Below, piece after piece: positions 24,583-35,900 of a stretch of DNA of 64,000 bases. The stretch covers positions 2,604,001-2,668,000 of the forward strand of contig CM075101.1 in the NCBI GenBank assembly GCA_037576195.1. The letters run 5' to 3'. The notes under the pieces were generated by a model, which saw only the letters and a program-made list of their open reading frames with translations, ran no database searches and had not been told where the DNA came from. Within the stretch, counting starts at the first letter, position 1, and every line of letters starts with the position of its first letter. Origin of the DNA: Phytoseiulus persimilis (lineage: Eukaryota; Arthropoda; Arachnida; Mesostigmata; Phytoseiidae). A program made the translations under genes and the position numbers.

Positions 24583-25622
24583 TGCTTTGAAAGGCGCAGC
24601 ATTCGTGCGTCGATTGAACTTTCATCGCTCGAAAGTTTTCGAAGATTCCAGTGGTACCGTGATCATTGTATTTTGAATCAAGGTACTCGAGCCTAGTTGG
24701 CCAACAAGTTCAACACTCCGTAAATCTGGCGCGATCCCACAGCATCCAGTTCGAGGAAACCCCGGAGTAGAATATTTTGCTTCCTGCTCGCATGCTTCTG
24801 GGTGAGATCCATCTTGCATGGATGTGCTCTCGGAGTTGAGCCGTAATTTCCGCTGACCCGGCTGGGGCCTATCCCACAGCGGATGTTCGCGGATTCGTGA
24901 TTATCTCTCACCTTGGAGGTCCGATGGGCGCTGGAGGAACCAAAGTGGTCAGGCAAACAAACAAGCATTTCTTGGTACACTTTCCCAGCTGTGAGGCTGA
25001 GTTTTCCTGTGGGAACATGGCAAAACACTCGAACTCTGGGAATCGAGCAAATCTCATGGAATCTTCTCCGACGTCGAATGCGAGGGATTCCGCTCTGAAA
25101 ATAGCCTATCATCCATGACACCGTGATCTCTCGAGTCGCCCATTCCAGAGAAAACGTCGAAGAACCATACTACTATTGATTCCCGGGAATCCCCTCTCAG
25201 CTGCTCTTGTCATTGAAATAATCTTCGACGCCTCTCGATAAGAGCTGAGGAGGTGAATAATTTGCCACCAGAATCTGTTGACTTGGTTGAAGACCAGTGA
25301 GTCGACCATGACTGCCGGAAGCGGACTCAATTCCACCACAGAAACCATCACTGTGATAGGCTCCCCCGAGTTGGCCACACGTGTCCCGAACTCTACGGAC
25401 GAGCGTTAGTACAATGGCGTGGTAAGCTCCCGCTAAGGGGCCCGGAACTGAAATCCCCGCCTAACATACCTTGCCACTGATGTCCACAGAATGCCCGACG
25501 TAATCTGTTTGCTGTCTCGAGCGTGGTGAAGTCGATTATCCACGGGTTCCACGTCATGTCCCATTCAGAGAAGACTCAAAAACGCGTTCAGGCAGGATGG
25601 GGATGCCGCTGTCTCCGTAGAG

Positions 25623-26048
25623 CAGGGGTGGGCAAAGTGCGGCCCGCGGGCAGGGCCCCGCGCAAAAAGCGCTTGAAAACGACGAATCGCTTCCATGGAG
25701 AATAGATTTAACATTTCCTACGATCTTCCCCAACCTGAGTGAATCTCCTCAACTTGGTGGGCGAGTGAGTCGAGTGTTCACTCTTCGATAGGCACATCGA
25801 GGTGTTGTGATTTTTCTGGAGCTCAGGTTTCGGATGCACCCAAAGGAAACGATTCCTGAGCTTGAAACCTCATCTTTGCCGGATGACGCTCTCTGGAGAC
25901 ATGTCACATGGATTAGGAATACTTCGAGCTCGCTGAGATACGTTTCATGTGGCGGCCCGTGAGTTTGCACGGCCGCGATGGTGCTGTGCACTGCGACCCG
26001 CGAAGCACCTCGTGCGGCCCGCGGGCCGCACCAAGTTGCCCACCCCTG
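25623..26048 (+). mobile_element. non-autonomous hAT-type DNA transposon (MITE), 426 bp, copy 2
   Basis: Terminal inverted repeats run from CAGGGGTGGGCAAAGTG to GTTGCCCACCCCTG, including a GCGGCCCGCGGGC block near each end. It is flanked by a perfect 8-bp duplication, CCGTAGAG, at 25615-25622 and 26049-26056, the target-site length of hAT transposases. It has no coding capacity. Internal sequence is alignable to copy 1 over most of its length. Confidence 0.93.
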
Positions 26049-26329
26049 CCGTAGAGGAAGTTTCGACCTACTCGACAGACGGGTGTCTCTCTGCAGTTCC
26101 AAATACGCTCTTCCAGATACCATTGAGGCGCGGTCTCAGATGCTCTCATCACACCGCAGACTTTCATTGGTTCCTCCGATTCGCGCGCATTTGCCGTTCG
26201 GAGTGGTTCGCTCGTGAGAAGAAAGTTTCTCGGAGGCGAGACTTCTTCCCTACGGGAGAATCTCGAGTCAAGAAGGCATTTCTGGTGATGTTTTGCCCGT
26301 TCACTCCTTGATGTATCGATGCCTAAAGG

Positions 26330-28080
26330 GTCTAGCCGGTTAGGTGCCCCACCTCGACGGATTTTCCCAAAAACAGCAGGATCGTGTTCCCTATGTGAAA
26401 GAATGTATACCTGAAGTTTTCAGCCTTTTCCGTTACCTAGACCCAAATCTATTAGCATTAATTAGAAGTGGTTCATTCAAATCTGCATGGTCAAGAGCAA
26501 ACTTGGAATCGTTATCTCTCGAGAACTGCTAGGCGTGCAGCGCCGGACGACAACTTCTTGGAATGCGATCTTCGAGGGCCATCTTCCATGGAGCCAGTGA
26601 TCAGATCGCATGATTTCGAAGGCATCAAAAATCGAGGGTTTCCCAATTTAGACGGTTGATACCCTTCTCGTGGCCGGTCAAGAATCGGCGAAAACCAGAA
26701 TATAGCCCCGAGTACCCTCTTCCTACTCAGGAAGTCTCATCCGAATCGGAGCTTAGCCTTCGGAGTTGAAGCTCCGAGTAGCTGACCGACCAGACCGCTC
26801 TTCCACTCAAGAGTCCGGAAGTTCGACCCAAACGCGGTTGAAACGTTCAAATGACTGCAAAAATCGCTGAGCGGCATCCGGAAGGTTTTTTTCTTCCTCA
26901 CTTTCTTTCTCGGGGGATTCTCAACCCTCGAGATCGCTTTCTTCCGATTCTTAGTCGGGATCTGCTATCGATGCGACGATCGGGAGGGCTCTCTTGAGGA
27001 ACCCCGCTCCGTTGTCCCTCCCAACGACGCCCTGGTCGTCGACCGTGGATTCAAAGCCTCCGTGGGCTTCATGCAAAGTCTCGGATTCCACGTTTTCATG
27101 CCAGCCATGGAAGGGAGAAGCAAGCAGTGACGCTTGGTGACGAAGATCCGGTGGATTGTTGAAGCAGGACGCGGCCGAATCCCTCAACGGTACAAACTCC
27201 CACACAATGCTGTCGACAACAAGATGCTCCCAAAAGACCAAACCATCTGCCGAATCGTTGAGAATCTAGAAAATACCGTTGTATCGCTTTTTCCTTTCAT
27301 GGCTGGCATGAAAACCTGGATGCCGAGCTTTGCATGAAGTCAACGGAGTTGCTGAATTCACGGTCGACGACCAGAGCGTCGTTGGGAGGGACAAGGGAGC
27401 GGGGTTCCGGGAGACAGCCCCCACGATCGTCGCATCGTTTGTCGATCCCGAGCACGGATCGGGAGAAAGTGATCTCAAGGGTTGAAGATCTCTCAGGAGA
27501 GAAAATGAAGGAGAAGAAAACCTCCCGGATGTGGCTCAGCGATTTTTGCAGTCCTTTGAACGTTCAAACCGCGTTTAGGTCGAATTTCCGGACTCTAAAG
27601 TGGAAGAGGGGTCTGGTCGGTTACCTACACGGAGCTATAACTCCGAGCTGAGCTTCGATTCGGATGAGACTTCCTGAGTGGGAAGAGGGTACTCGAGGCT
27701 ATATTCTGGTTTTCGCCGAATCTCGGCCGGCCACGGGCGGGGCATTAACCATCTGAATTGAGAAACTCTCGGTTTTAAACGCCTTTGAAATCATGCAATC
27801 CAATCACTGGCTACATGAAGTCTCGAAGAAAGCTTTTCAGAAAGTTGTCGTTCGACGCTGTATGCCCGGCGGTTCTCAAGATGTAACGATTTTGAGTTTG
27901 CTCTTTACCATGCGGAGTTTGATTAAGTATTTTTCAATTAATGTTGATAGATTTGGATGAAGGTAACGGAAAAGGCTGAAAACTTCAGTGATACGTTTTT
28001 TCGCAAAGGGAACACGATCTCGTTGTTTTTAGGAAGATCCGTCGAGATGGGGCACCTAAGCATACCTCATCCGGCTAGAC
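26330..28080. repeat. long inverted repeat, arms about 790 bp, spacer about 155 bp
   Basis: The arm 26330-27127 reads again, reverse-complemented, at 27284-28080. By eye the arms match closely, with small indels and substitutions; one clear example is an 11-bp insertion near the right outer end. Outer ends share GGGGCACCTAA and CCGGCTAGAC. Both arms carry the same piece of a DDE transposase in opposite orientation. It could be an element with a snap-back duplication or two truncated copies head to head. A transcript through it would fold into a long hairpin. Confidence 0.85.
26940..27265 (+). pseudogene. DDE_Tnp_4 (PIF/Harbinger-like) transposase fragment
   Basis: A plus-strand reading gives NDALVVDRGFKASVGFMQ, then FMPAMEGRSKQ, an in-frame TGA (27127-27129), and RLVTKIRWIVEAGRGRI with NKMLPKDQTICRIVENL. 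These are the second-aspartate (VDRGF) and final-glutamate (IVEAG) blocks of DDE_Tnp_4 nucleases, which cut and join DNA during transposition. The first half of the domain is not recognisable. The single stop and the truncation make it inactive. The VDRGF part recurs inverted at about 27290-27400 in the right arm. Confidence 0.75.
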
Positions 28081-31000
28081 GCTTTCCAGCTCGATTCATA
28101 ATGCTCGTCGTCGAGAAATATCGCCGAGTCCAGAGAATTTATACCGCTGTACCAAACCCAAATGTGATGCGTATCATGACGAGTCGATCTCGCACGATAC
28201 ATTCATTGGCTTTGTGCGGCTCGGATAGCGAACCACGAAACCGCCGGTGGAGACTTCCGACATTCCGGAGGCACCGCGTCAACCCACAAGAGAACAGAAC
28301 TCATTTGACAGCATGCGATGATGGAAGGAGGCAACTCGACGTCAGTTTTTCCCGCGCACCAGCTGGTCATTCGTGGATTCCTCTGGGGGAAGAGCAATCG
28401 ATTTTCCTGAAAGGCTGTAGCTTCTGAACCAAGTGGGAATGATTCCCTCAAGCACTCGTTCTGAGGCGGGGGCAGCGTCCAACTTTTCTTCAGATGACCC
28501 TCTCTTTCTCGCAGAATGTTGCCCGCCCTCTCGGCCTTGTTTACGCACCTCACGTCATTGCGGCTCTCCGCCATGGTATTTTCAGCAGCCCGGAGTGACC
28601 GACGATTGCAGGTTTGAGCTTGATGCTCATCAAACTTGCGACAACACTCGAGCAGGTCTCGAACGCAGTATTGGGCTATTCTTGTGAGCATCGGGCGAGA
28701 ACCGCGAATCAAAGAAAATCGAACAAATTCCAACTGCATGGAGAATGCGCTGTTATTATTTAAGGGCTGGATCTGCCGAGGACGACGGGCTGGGGATGTT
28801 CTTCTTCCAACTCGACTCAGGAGTGAACGAATATCTCAACGAGCTCCCGGATCTCTTGGACCGTGGACGCAGAGATTAAAGCTCTGAAATAATGAAGTTG
28901 ATGGTGCGTTTGGAATCTCCGACAAGAAGGTACTCCTCGCTCAGTTTGGATCCGTCTGCTCCAACAATGGGCTCGTGCAGCATCGAAACTCAGAATAAGC
29001 TGTCCGCGCGAGCATGAAGGATTTAGTTCCTCCAAGTTAACATTCAAAAGTTTCAGAGGAACGTCGTATGTGAATGTTTGAGGGAGAGTGTAAACTCGAT
29101 TTGCGCTTGAAAAACTCGAAACTGTTATCTCCACGTGGGAGGAGCGTTCTTGCTGCGCTAGAACAATATTTCCACTCAAATTTGAAGCTGTGGGCGTTTT
29201 GATCAGGCTCTGAGGCAACGCTCCAGCAGTCTCAGCAAGTCAGAGATGCTATTGCCGACATTACCGGCAAACGAAAAAGTCCACATTTCCGAGTGCCTCT
29301 CAACATACGAACTAATATGATATTGAATGAATGGAACTCTCGATGCAGCCTCTCGATGGCTGAGCTTGAGATCTCGAGAATTTCTCCCGTGTGACACAAA
29401 GAGCAACGATGCGCGAAGCTCATTTCGCAGAGGCTTCTGTGCGGGGACGCGCGGAAGAGCGAGCGAAGAGGTGGGCGCTAAAACGAAATCCGAGAACTTT
29501 GACTTGCATACAGTTCTCGCGTGCGCAGTCTGTTGATTGCTTGCACTGTGCCAAGCTGAATCCCATTCACCGATGTCGATGGAAACAGTTGTGAATGAAT
29601 TCGAGTCATGGAGTTGGCGCGCTCGGACCGGAGTTCAACTCCCCGGGGAAGGGCAACCAAGGCGAGTTAGACGGACGCGACGAGGGCGACGCGGCGAGGG
29701 GGTGAAACTGAGCGCATAATCTACGAGTGATAGACTCGATGGAAGCAGAATCATGAGTTATATTAGGGTTGCAGGGTCGGAGTTTTTTTCCTCTCCGGTT
29801 CGAGGAGCGATCCCCCAATCTTCGTCGCAAGTTCCTGTCGATCCATCGCTTGTCCTCCCAGTTCTCGGACATCGGAAACGGACGACGGCGGAAGGAAGAC
29901 GATTGAACAAACGAGAAGCGTCCGCTCATCGGTGTAATGATAGAATTCGTAAGAAAGCTCTTTGCACGTGGAACTCTTCGTCAGGGCCAGCGACGCCGTT
30001 GAGAAACGATGGGATGTCGAGATTGGGTAGGAAGAATAGGTGACGTAAGGATTCGGAGGAGATCTCCGAAAGTCATAAAGGTTTCCCTCCCTCCTTGTAC
30101 CCCGCAGTTTAGGGAATGTTTTCTTTGCGGAACGGCCCTCAATCTCTCTCATAAAAATCCTACGTGTAGAGTGAAAACAGAACGGACAGTCTCAGTCCGG
30201 GAAGAGCTTTATTAGGATTGAACCAACGAACATCGAATATAGGGTGAACATTGATTCTCTTGGACGCCCGCTTCTTCCGTATCCGATGAGGCCTGGCCCT
30301 AAAAGTCCTATGACCCCCCATCGGGAAGCGACCTCAACCACAACTGAGGGGAGTAGAATTCGAATGCTCATCTTGTGCCCGGGCGCAGTCAGGAAATAAA
30401 TGTCCGGAATATTTCACGTTGAGAGAACATTCAGAGAGACTTCACCCCATCCTACATTAGCTTTGAAAAATATTCGGCTCCGTTCTCTCCTGTCGTGGAC
30501 GCCCCGCTCGGTGTGCGCAGTTTAACGATGAACTTTTGTAACGAATTCAAGTTGGTTAGAAGTTTTGTAGACTTCTGCAACCGCTGAATGTTCTGAAACT
30601 TACAGGTTTTCTTGGAAGCCATATTCGGATACACTCGTGGATTATTTTCTCCCCTCTACCTACTCATCCCTACAGCGGAACTCAGTTGTTCCGAGGCGAT
30701 GTTCCGGAAGCTTTCAGGAAGCTTCCTTACAGATTTTGCAGAATATCCTGGCACATGAACACTGACTTGACTTCGTTGGCGCTTTCCCAAGGACGCCGAC
30801 AATTTCAACGGGAGACATCCCCTGCCTTTCCACATAGATCGACTCCGAAAATTCCGTTCCGAGAGCTGGGCGCCACTCGCGAGGGAAGACGCGAAGTCTG
30901 CAGCGACCTGATCGAGCTATAGATTGACCTGGGCAGGCATCCCCCAGGAATCGCGATATTTTACAAGTTTAAACGTTCATTAGATCCTATACAGTAACTG

Positions 31001-32918
31001 AATCATTTGGATCTTGAAAGCACCACTTTAGTCTCTGTGCTTCTGCGACATTAGCTCATCGGAGAAGGAAGGATCGAAGGCCTGCTTCTGAATATCCTGG
31101 GGACGCTTCAGCATCCCTCATGATCATACCGATTCCGTAGCTGAAGGTAATCTGATTGGAACACATCCGCGCGATGGGATACTCAACTTCCTAAACCCCG
31201 CGCCCGAGCTGCAGTTCTTCGGAAGGGAACGTTACGGCATCCGACCGGAAACTTTTTTTTTCTCGCACAGCAGTTCTAATCGTTCGGAGAATTCCCGTCA
31301 GAGAACGGTCCAGAAATGATAGAGGAGGAACGGAAAGGCTGCCAGGCTGTCCTGCAACTTGTTCCACTGATACTCCTTGGTGCTTCATATCGCCGGTCAC
31401 GCGGTGTAGAGAGAAATTCGTCATCGCTCCTCAAATCGAGTCGAGTTACTCAATGGAAGACGGAAAACGCGGACCTCACCGCGACGAGACGAATTCAAGA
31501 GAACAGAGGAAACGAGACTCTGATGCGAGAACGGCCCATGTATGATTAAATGGGTCAGAGAAGTTCTCGAGCGGCGAATCATCGAGGTTTCGTAAACGAA
31601 AATCGCCCGAATAGCTCCAAAGTGGAGCATTGATGCGTACTAGGCAGAAAAGTTTCCGCTCGTTCCCGAGAATACGACGGTACCCGCATTCGGGCCCGAA
31701 GTTTGAATACTTGAAAGGACTCCAAAGTAGACGCTTACTGCGAGAACTTCTGCCGACGTAATGGAATGTCAATTTCAGTGTGGTAGCCATCGAAACGGAA
31801 GATGCCGGTGTAGCACACCCGAAGCGCCCCTCCTCTCTATCGGTCATAGATTTGGATTTTGGCCGGAGATCGAGTTCTTCTTCCCTCTCATCCAACGTCC
31901 GACTGTGTAGGTCCTCTGCGAGGATATTGAGCGGTTCGATTCGTCGCTGGAATTATTTTCTAGTTGACCCCTAGTTGAGGGGAACGTTCTTTTCTTGAGG
32001 TCCCTCTTGGCCGGAGACTGCAGCAAGGGTGAAGGTTCGGTTATCCAGTATTGAAGAGAAAACCGACACGGGAGGTGCTCGTGGTAAACGGATGCCGCAT
32101 ACCTTCAACGCATACACTTCCCTGTTATGGGCTTCAATAATCATGGGCCTCGAAAATATTTCGATCGAACGTGAAGCTTTGGCACTTTAACGGCAATTGG
32201 AATTGCCCGGATCCACAATGCAACTTCTAAGCTCATTTTTTGTTCCAGTTAAACACTGCCCAAAGAGTCTTCAAACATCGCTATACTCGAAAAAACATCA
32301 CACGAAGACCCACGCATGCGCTCTTCTCTCAGGCGGAGTTTCCATTTATACCTCACCACCATTCAGGCCCAAAATCCTAGCGATTGCTCTAACTTGGAGA
32401 GAAAGCCAAATAATCTCTCACGTCTCATTCCCCCACTATCCTAGTCAGGTAGATGAATTGGAGTTGGTTCCCGGGAGTGCAACAAAATGCGTGGAGGAGA
32501 TTTCGCGCAGACCCCGCCGCCTCCTCGATTGACTCGATTTCTCCTGTGATTCCCCGTCTCGCTCCTCATTCACTCTCGGCGCTCATGTGGCAACCGAATG
32601 GGGAAGCTCCCGACGGGTCTGTCAGCATGCCTCCTCTCAAATGAATCATGACAGAGAACTCCGTGAGGGCTATTCTCGGCTAATCTCACGGTACAAAGAG
32701 ACAGCTCTCCCGAGAATCGCTTCCTGTTTCGATGGCGAGATTCTCGACACAACGAACTTGGCGTGAACGCGTGGTTAGTGCAGCTCGTGGTGATTTTGAG
32801 CAGGAAGTTCCTCCGGTTCGTTTGACGACTCCATCAGGGCCGACGGGTAATATTCCACCCTTATCTCACTTCGATTTTCACCTCGACCTGTGGATACAGA
32901 GCGGTATTGAATGTTTCC
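28081..32918. other. no gene seen; downstream flank of the GPCR gene
   Basis: This is the 3' side of the receptor gene on the minus strand and should hold its 3' UTR. The nearest minus-strand AATAAA I noticed is near 30208, too far away to assign with confidence. Confidence 0.4.
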
Positions 32919-35900
32919 TCACTTGTCAAGAACAGCGAAACAGAGATGGCTGAAAACTTGCTGTGCATTATCCGAACGGACAATGAACCGGGGAATACTC
33001 ACCTGGACTTTCTGGGGGGCTTGTGCGCGATTGTTCGATTCGTGGTGACGAGTAGCAGATTGTTTTTGTCGAAACGATTGTGATGACAGGACAACCGTCG
33101 AATGCTGGAGCTTCGAGCTCCGAGGTCTCCTCAAGTGGAAGACGCCGTAGATCACCGGATTGAACATTGCCGTAGAGCTTCCTACAATAACGAGAAAAGT
33201 TCAGGGTCAACGCATCCCCTCTCTCTAACTTGAAATTTTCAACACTCAAGTCCACCCGAGTTTTCAGTTATGACCGCTGTTTGGCAGGCTCCACATAGCC
33301 GAACCGGATACAGGTTTCTCCAGACAAACAGTCCCTCCGAAGCTCACGATGGTTGAGCATATTACATGCGCGATCGAATCCGACCACGACTCGAGTTGTG
33401 TCACAGCTTGAGAGAAATGCTCTCCGATGGGAACGGGGTCGTAACACTCCATGCACGTCATGGTGAGAAGCCCGCTGCTAAAGTTCGATTAGTTTATGTT
33501 CACTCCACTCTGAACAGCAATATCGACCGGAACCGTGAGATGAACGAGTCGGAATCGACTTGAAACCAATCTGGTGTCGCGAAAGCAATTTGTCAAGCAA
33601 GGGGATCGCTGACTTCACCGCCCACCGCGACTTTCCATAGAGAAGGGCGGGACCACAACCGCAGCTGCTGTGGCGGACCACAGCTTGGATCGTTGTAGGG
33701 CTCGAATTTGTCTGATTCGTTCACCGTGAAATAGATTTTCCCGTCACGGATCGGTCTTTCGGCAGTTCGTGTGAGACAGGTCCAAATTTTTCCGCGGGCC
33801 TGTTGCTCCCCTCCCAATCCATCAGTTTCTTCCAGAGTGCGAGGAGGAATATGTATGCTAATAGCAATTGATGAAGGCGCCGAGCAGGGAAAACCTCATC
33901 TCGAGGTGATGATGGTTTGCATGTTGAATTCATCAGTCTAAACGTCACAAGTGTGAGCTTCCGGTCGACTAGAGCAGAGTTTACTCATACTCTTCGTAGT
34001 TGACTATTCATCGGAAACTCTCTCCTCAGCTCGGATTTAATGCTAGGCAAGTCGATAGAGTCTTTTGAGAGTGAGATACTTCCTGGCCGATTCGAGTTTA
34101 GTCACGGAAACGATACCCGCGCAACTGAGAGCCGAAAGCAGAGCTGACGAGCGGAAATTGTTGCTTTGCACCGTGTGTTTGCTATTGTTGGATGGTCGTG
34201 TCAATGCTTGAGCGCACCTTTACCTTCCGACTGAGAGATAATGATCGGCGTGCAACGCCAGGTGCACGAGTCGTTACTAACAGTGGAGTGAAACCGTTTT
34301 CCCGACCAGAAACTCTCTCCCGATTTCTAGACCCTCCCAGTGAATGAGGTCTCTCTGTAGAGCGCGGAATCGGGACGGATTACGCTCAGGAATTGGGAAG
34401 AAATACGAAGTCAGCCGATCATGGACGCTGACGGTCGCCTACGGGAATGACGGTGGTGGAAGTCGGGTTACGTTTGTCGGTGATTCGGATCTGGCCATAT
34501 GAGCAACTCAGATAATCCTTCCCGAGACTTGTCATCTTATGCGGAGTCGGCTAAGATTTTTTTAGGAGGGTCGCCGATGGGATTGCGCTGGTCGACTCTC
34601 GAGTAGTCGACCAATTCCGAGGAGAGAGTCAGAGCCGGACAGCCGTTGTGTGATAGAGGAAACAATTTTTTTAACAATTATTGAATAATGAGCTGAACGC
34701 GTGGAGAAGTGAGCCAAGGTCATACTAGAGTTCACGGACGCCACGTTTTAGACGTTTTGTGACAGCGACACTTGATTGGTCTCTGATCTGTTTCTGATTG
34801 ATTCGCCGGTATTGCTCTCGTGATCCTGGTGAGCCCCCTTCCTGCCACGGAGCAGCATTTTGTTCTTGAACCCCTGCTCCTGGTGTTAGGGACGTTTCCT
34901 CAAGTCGGAGAAGTTCGAATGAGCCCTCCGTACGGTCGAATTCGAATCGTTATGCCATGCCTCGATGTGGTTCGTGGTGCGGGGGTCGTCATTGCGGTGA
35001 TTATTCTATGGCCCTCGCGGGACCAAGGTCGCGTTTTCTAGCCAGGTTGCGAGGAAGGACTCGCTGAAAGTTTCCCGACCCTGGTACGCGGGATGCTCAA
35101 GTCCGGGAGATTCAGGGTTTGCAATGGAATGAATGCAAGCGCTTTGATGGATCCAACACTTGAATTCTGTTTAATCGTAGCAATTACTGAGGCCAATTCC
35201 TAGTACTTTTCGCCAAAGTCAGTGGCCAAACTAAAAGTTGCAGCCTTTCATCTCTGATGCTGGGAGGAGTTCCCCGATCGCCTTAAGCGTTGCTCGTTCG
35301 GAATCGAGCTGGAAAGTTCGTGGGCGGAACAGTAAGTCGATGGATGAAGCCCAACTACGCAGCCGGGTGAACATCCGGCGAACATCTCTCCCGTCGACAA
35401 CCCGAAAATCCGCTCGTTCTCTCGTCGTTGATCCAAAAAAAATTTTCACCCATCGAGCCTCCTGGCGCTGGAATTTCCGAGCGGGATAGTGCCAAGGAGG
35501 TTGTGGAGAAGGTCTCACTTGACCACGAACTCGATGTAGCATAGTGGGATCATCGTTGGATAAGGACGCATGTAGCGTAAACCATACATACTGCACACAA
35601 TCACCGGTCTGTAGCTAAAAGAGACGTAGGAACAAGACATGTTGAAGATCTTTTACATTTGTCACTGTCGCTTCCGCATGACAGTTTTTCTTAGACTCCT
35701 GCTTGCATGGGTAGGAGATGCTATACTCTTCCTTCCCGTCAACCTCTTAAACGTACTGGTCGATGTAGTACATCGGTTTTCCCTTCGTTGAGAGCACTAC
35801 TTCAACCTGCATTGTTTCCGTTTCCTTACTCAGGTCGGTGTCGCTGAACCTTTTCCTCTCCAAGGACCAGTTCCGACGAATTTCAACCGTCGAACGAGTC

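Larger units (their letters stand above)
21273..25614. other. no gene seen between the two hAT-type elements
   Basis: It contains the short-repeat tract at 23800 and the minisatellite-like array at 24040, plus one weak protein-like remnant at 24349-24582. Nothing else is supported. Confidence 0.45.

Noticed and set aside
29560-29660. GTTCAACTCC wording resembling a tRNA B box
   Set aside because: No A box or foldable cloverleaf around it. Other B-box-like words (near 20785 and 31932) also lack the rest of a tRNA.
30600-30640. Possible minus-strand micro-exon starting MASKKT before a GTAAGT donor
   Set aside because: Six codons with no partner exon identified; cannot be separated from chance.
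35639-35791. 50-residue hydrophobic plus-strand ORF
   Set aside because: The opposite strand gives a better explanation (FLYWCH-like remnant), and the length is within chance.
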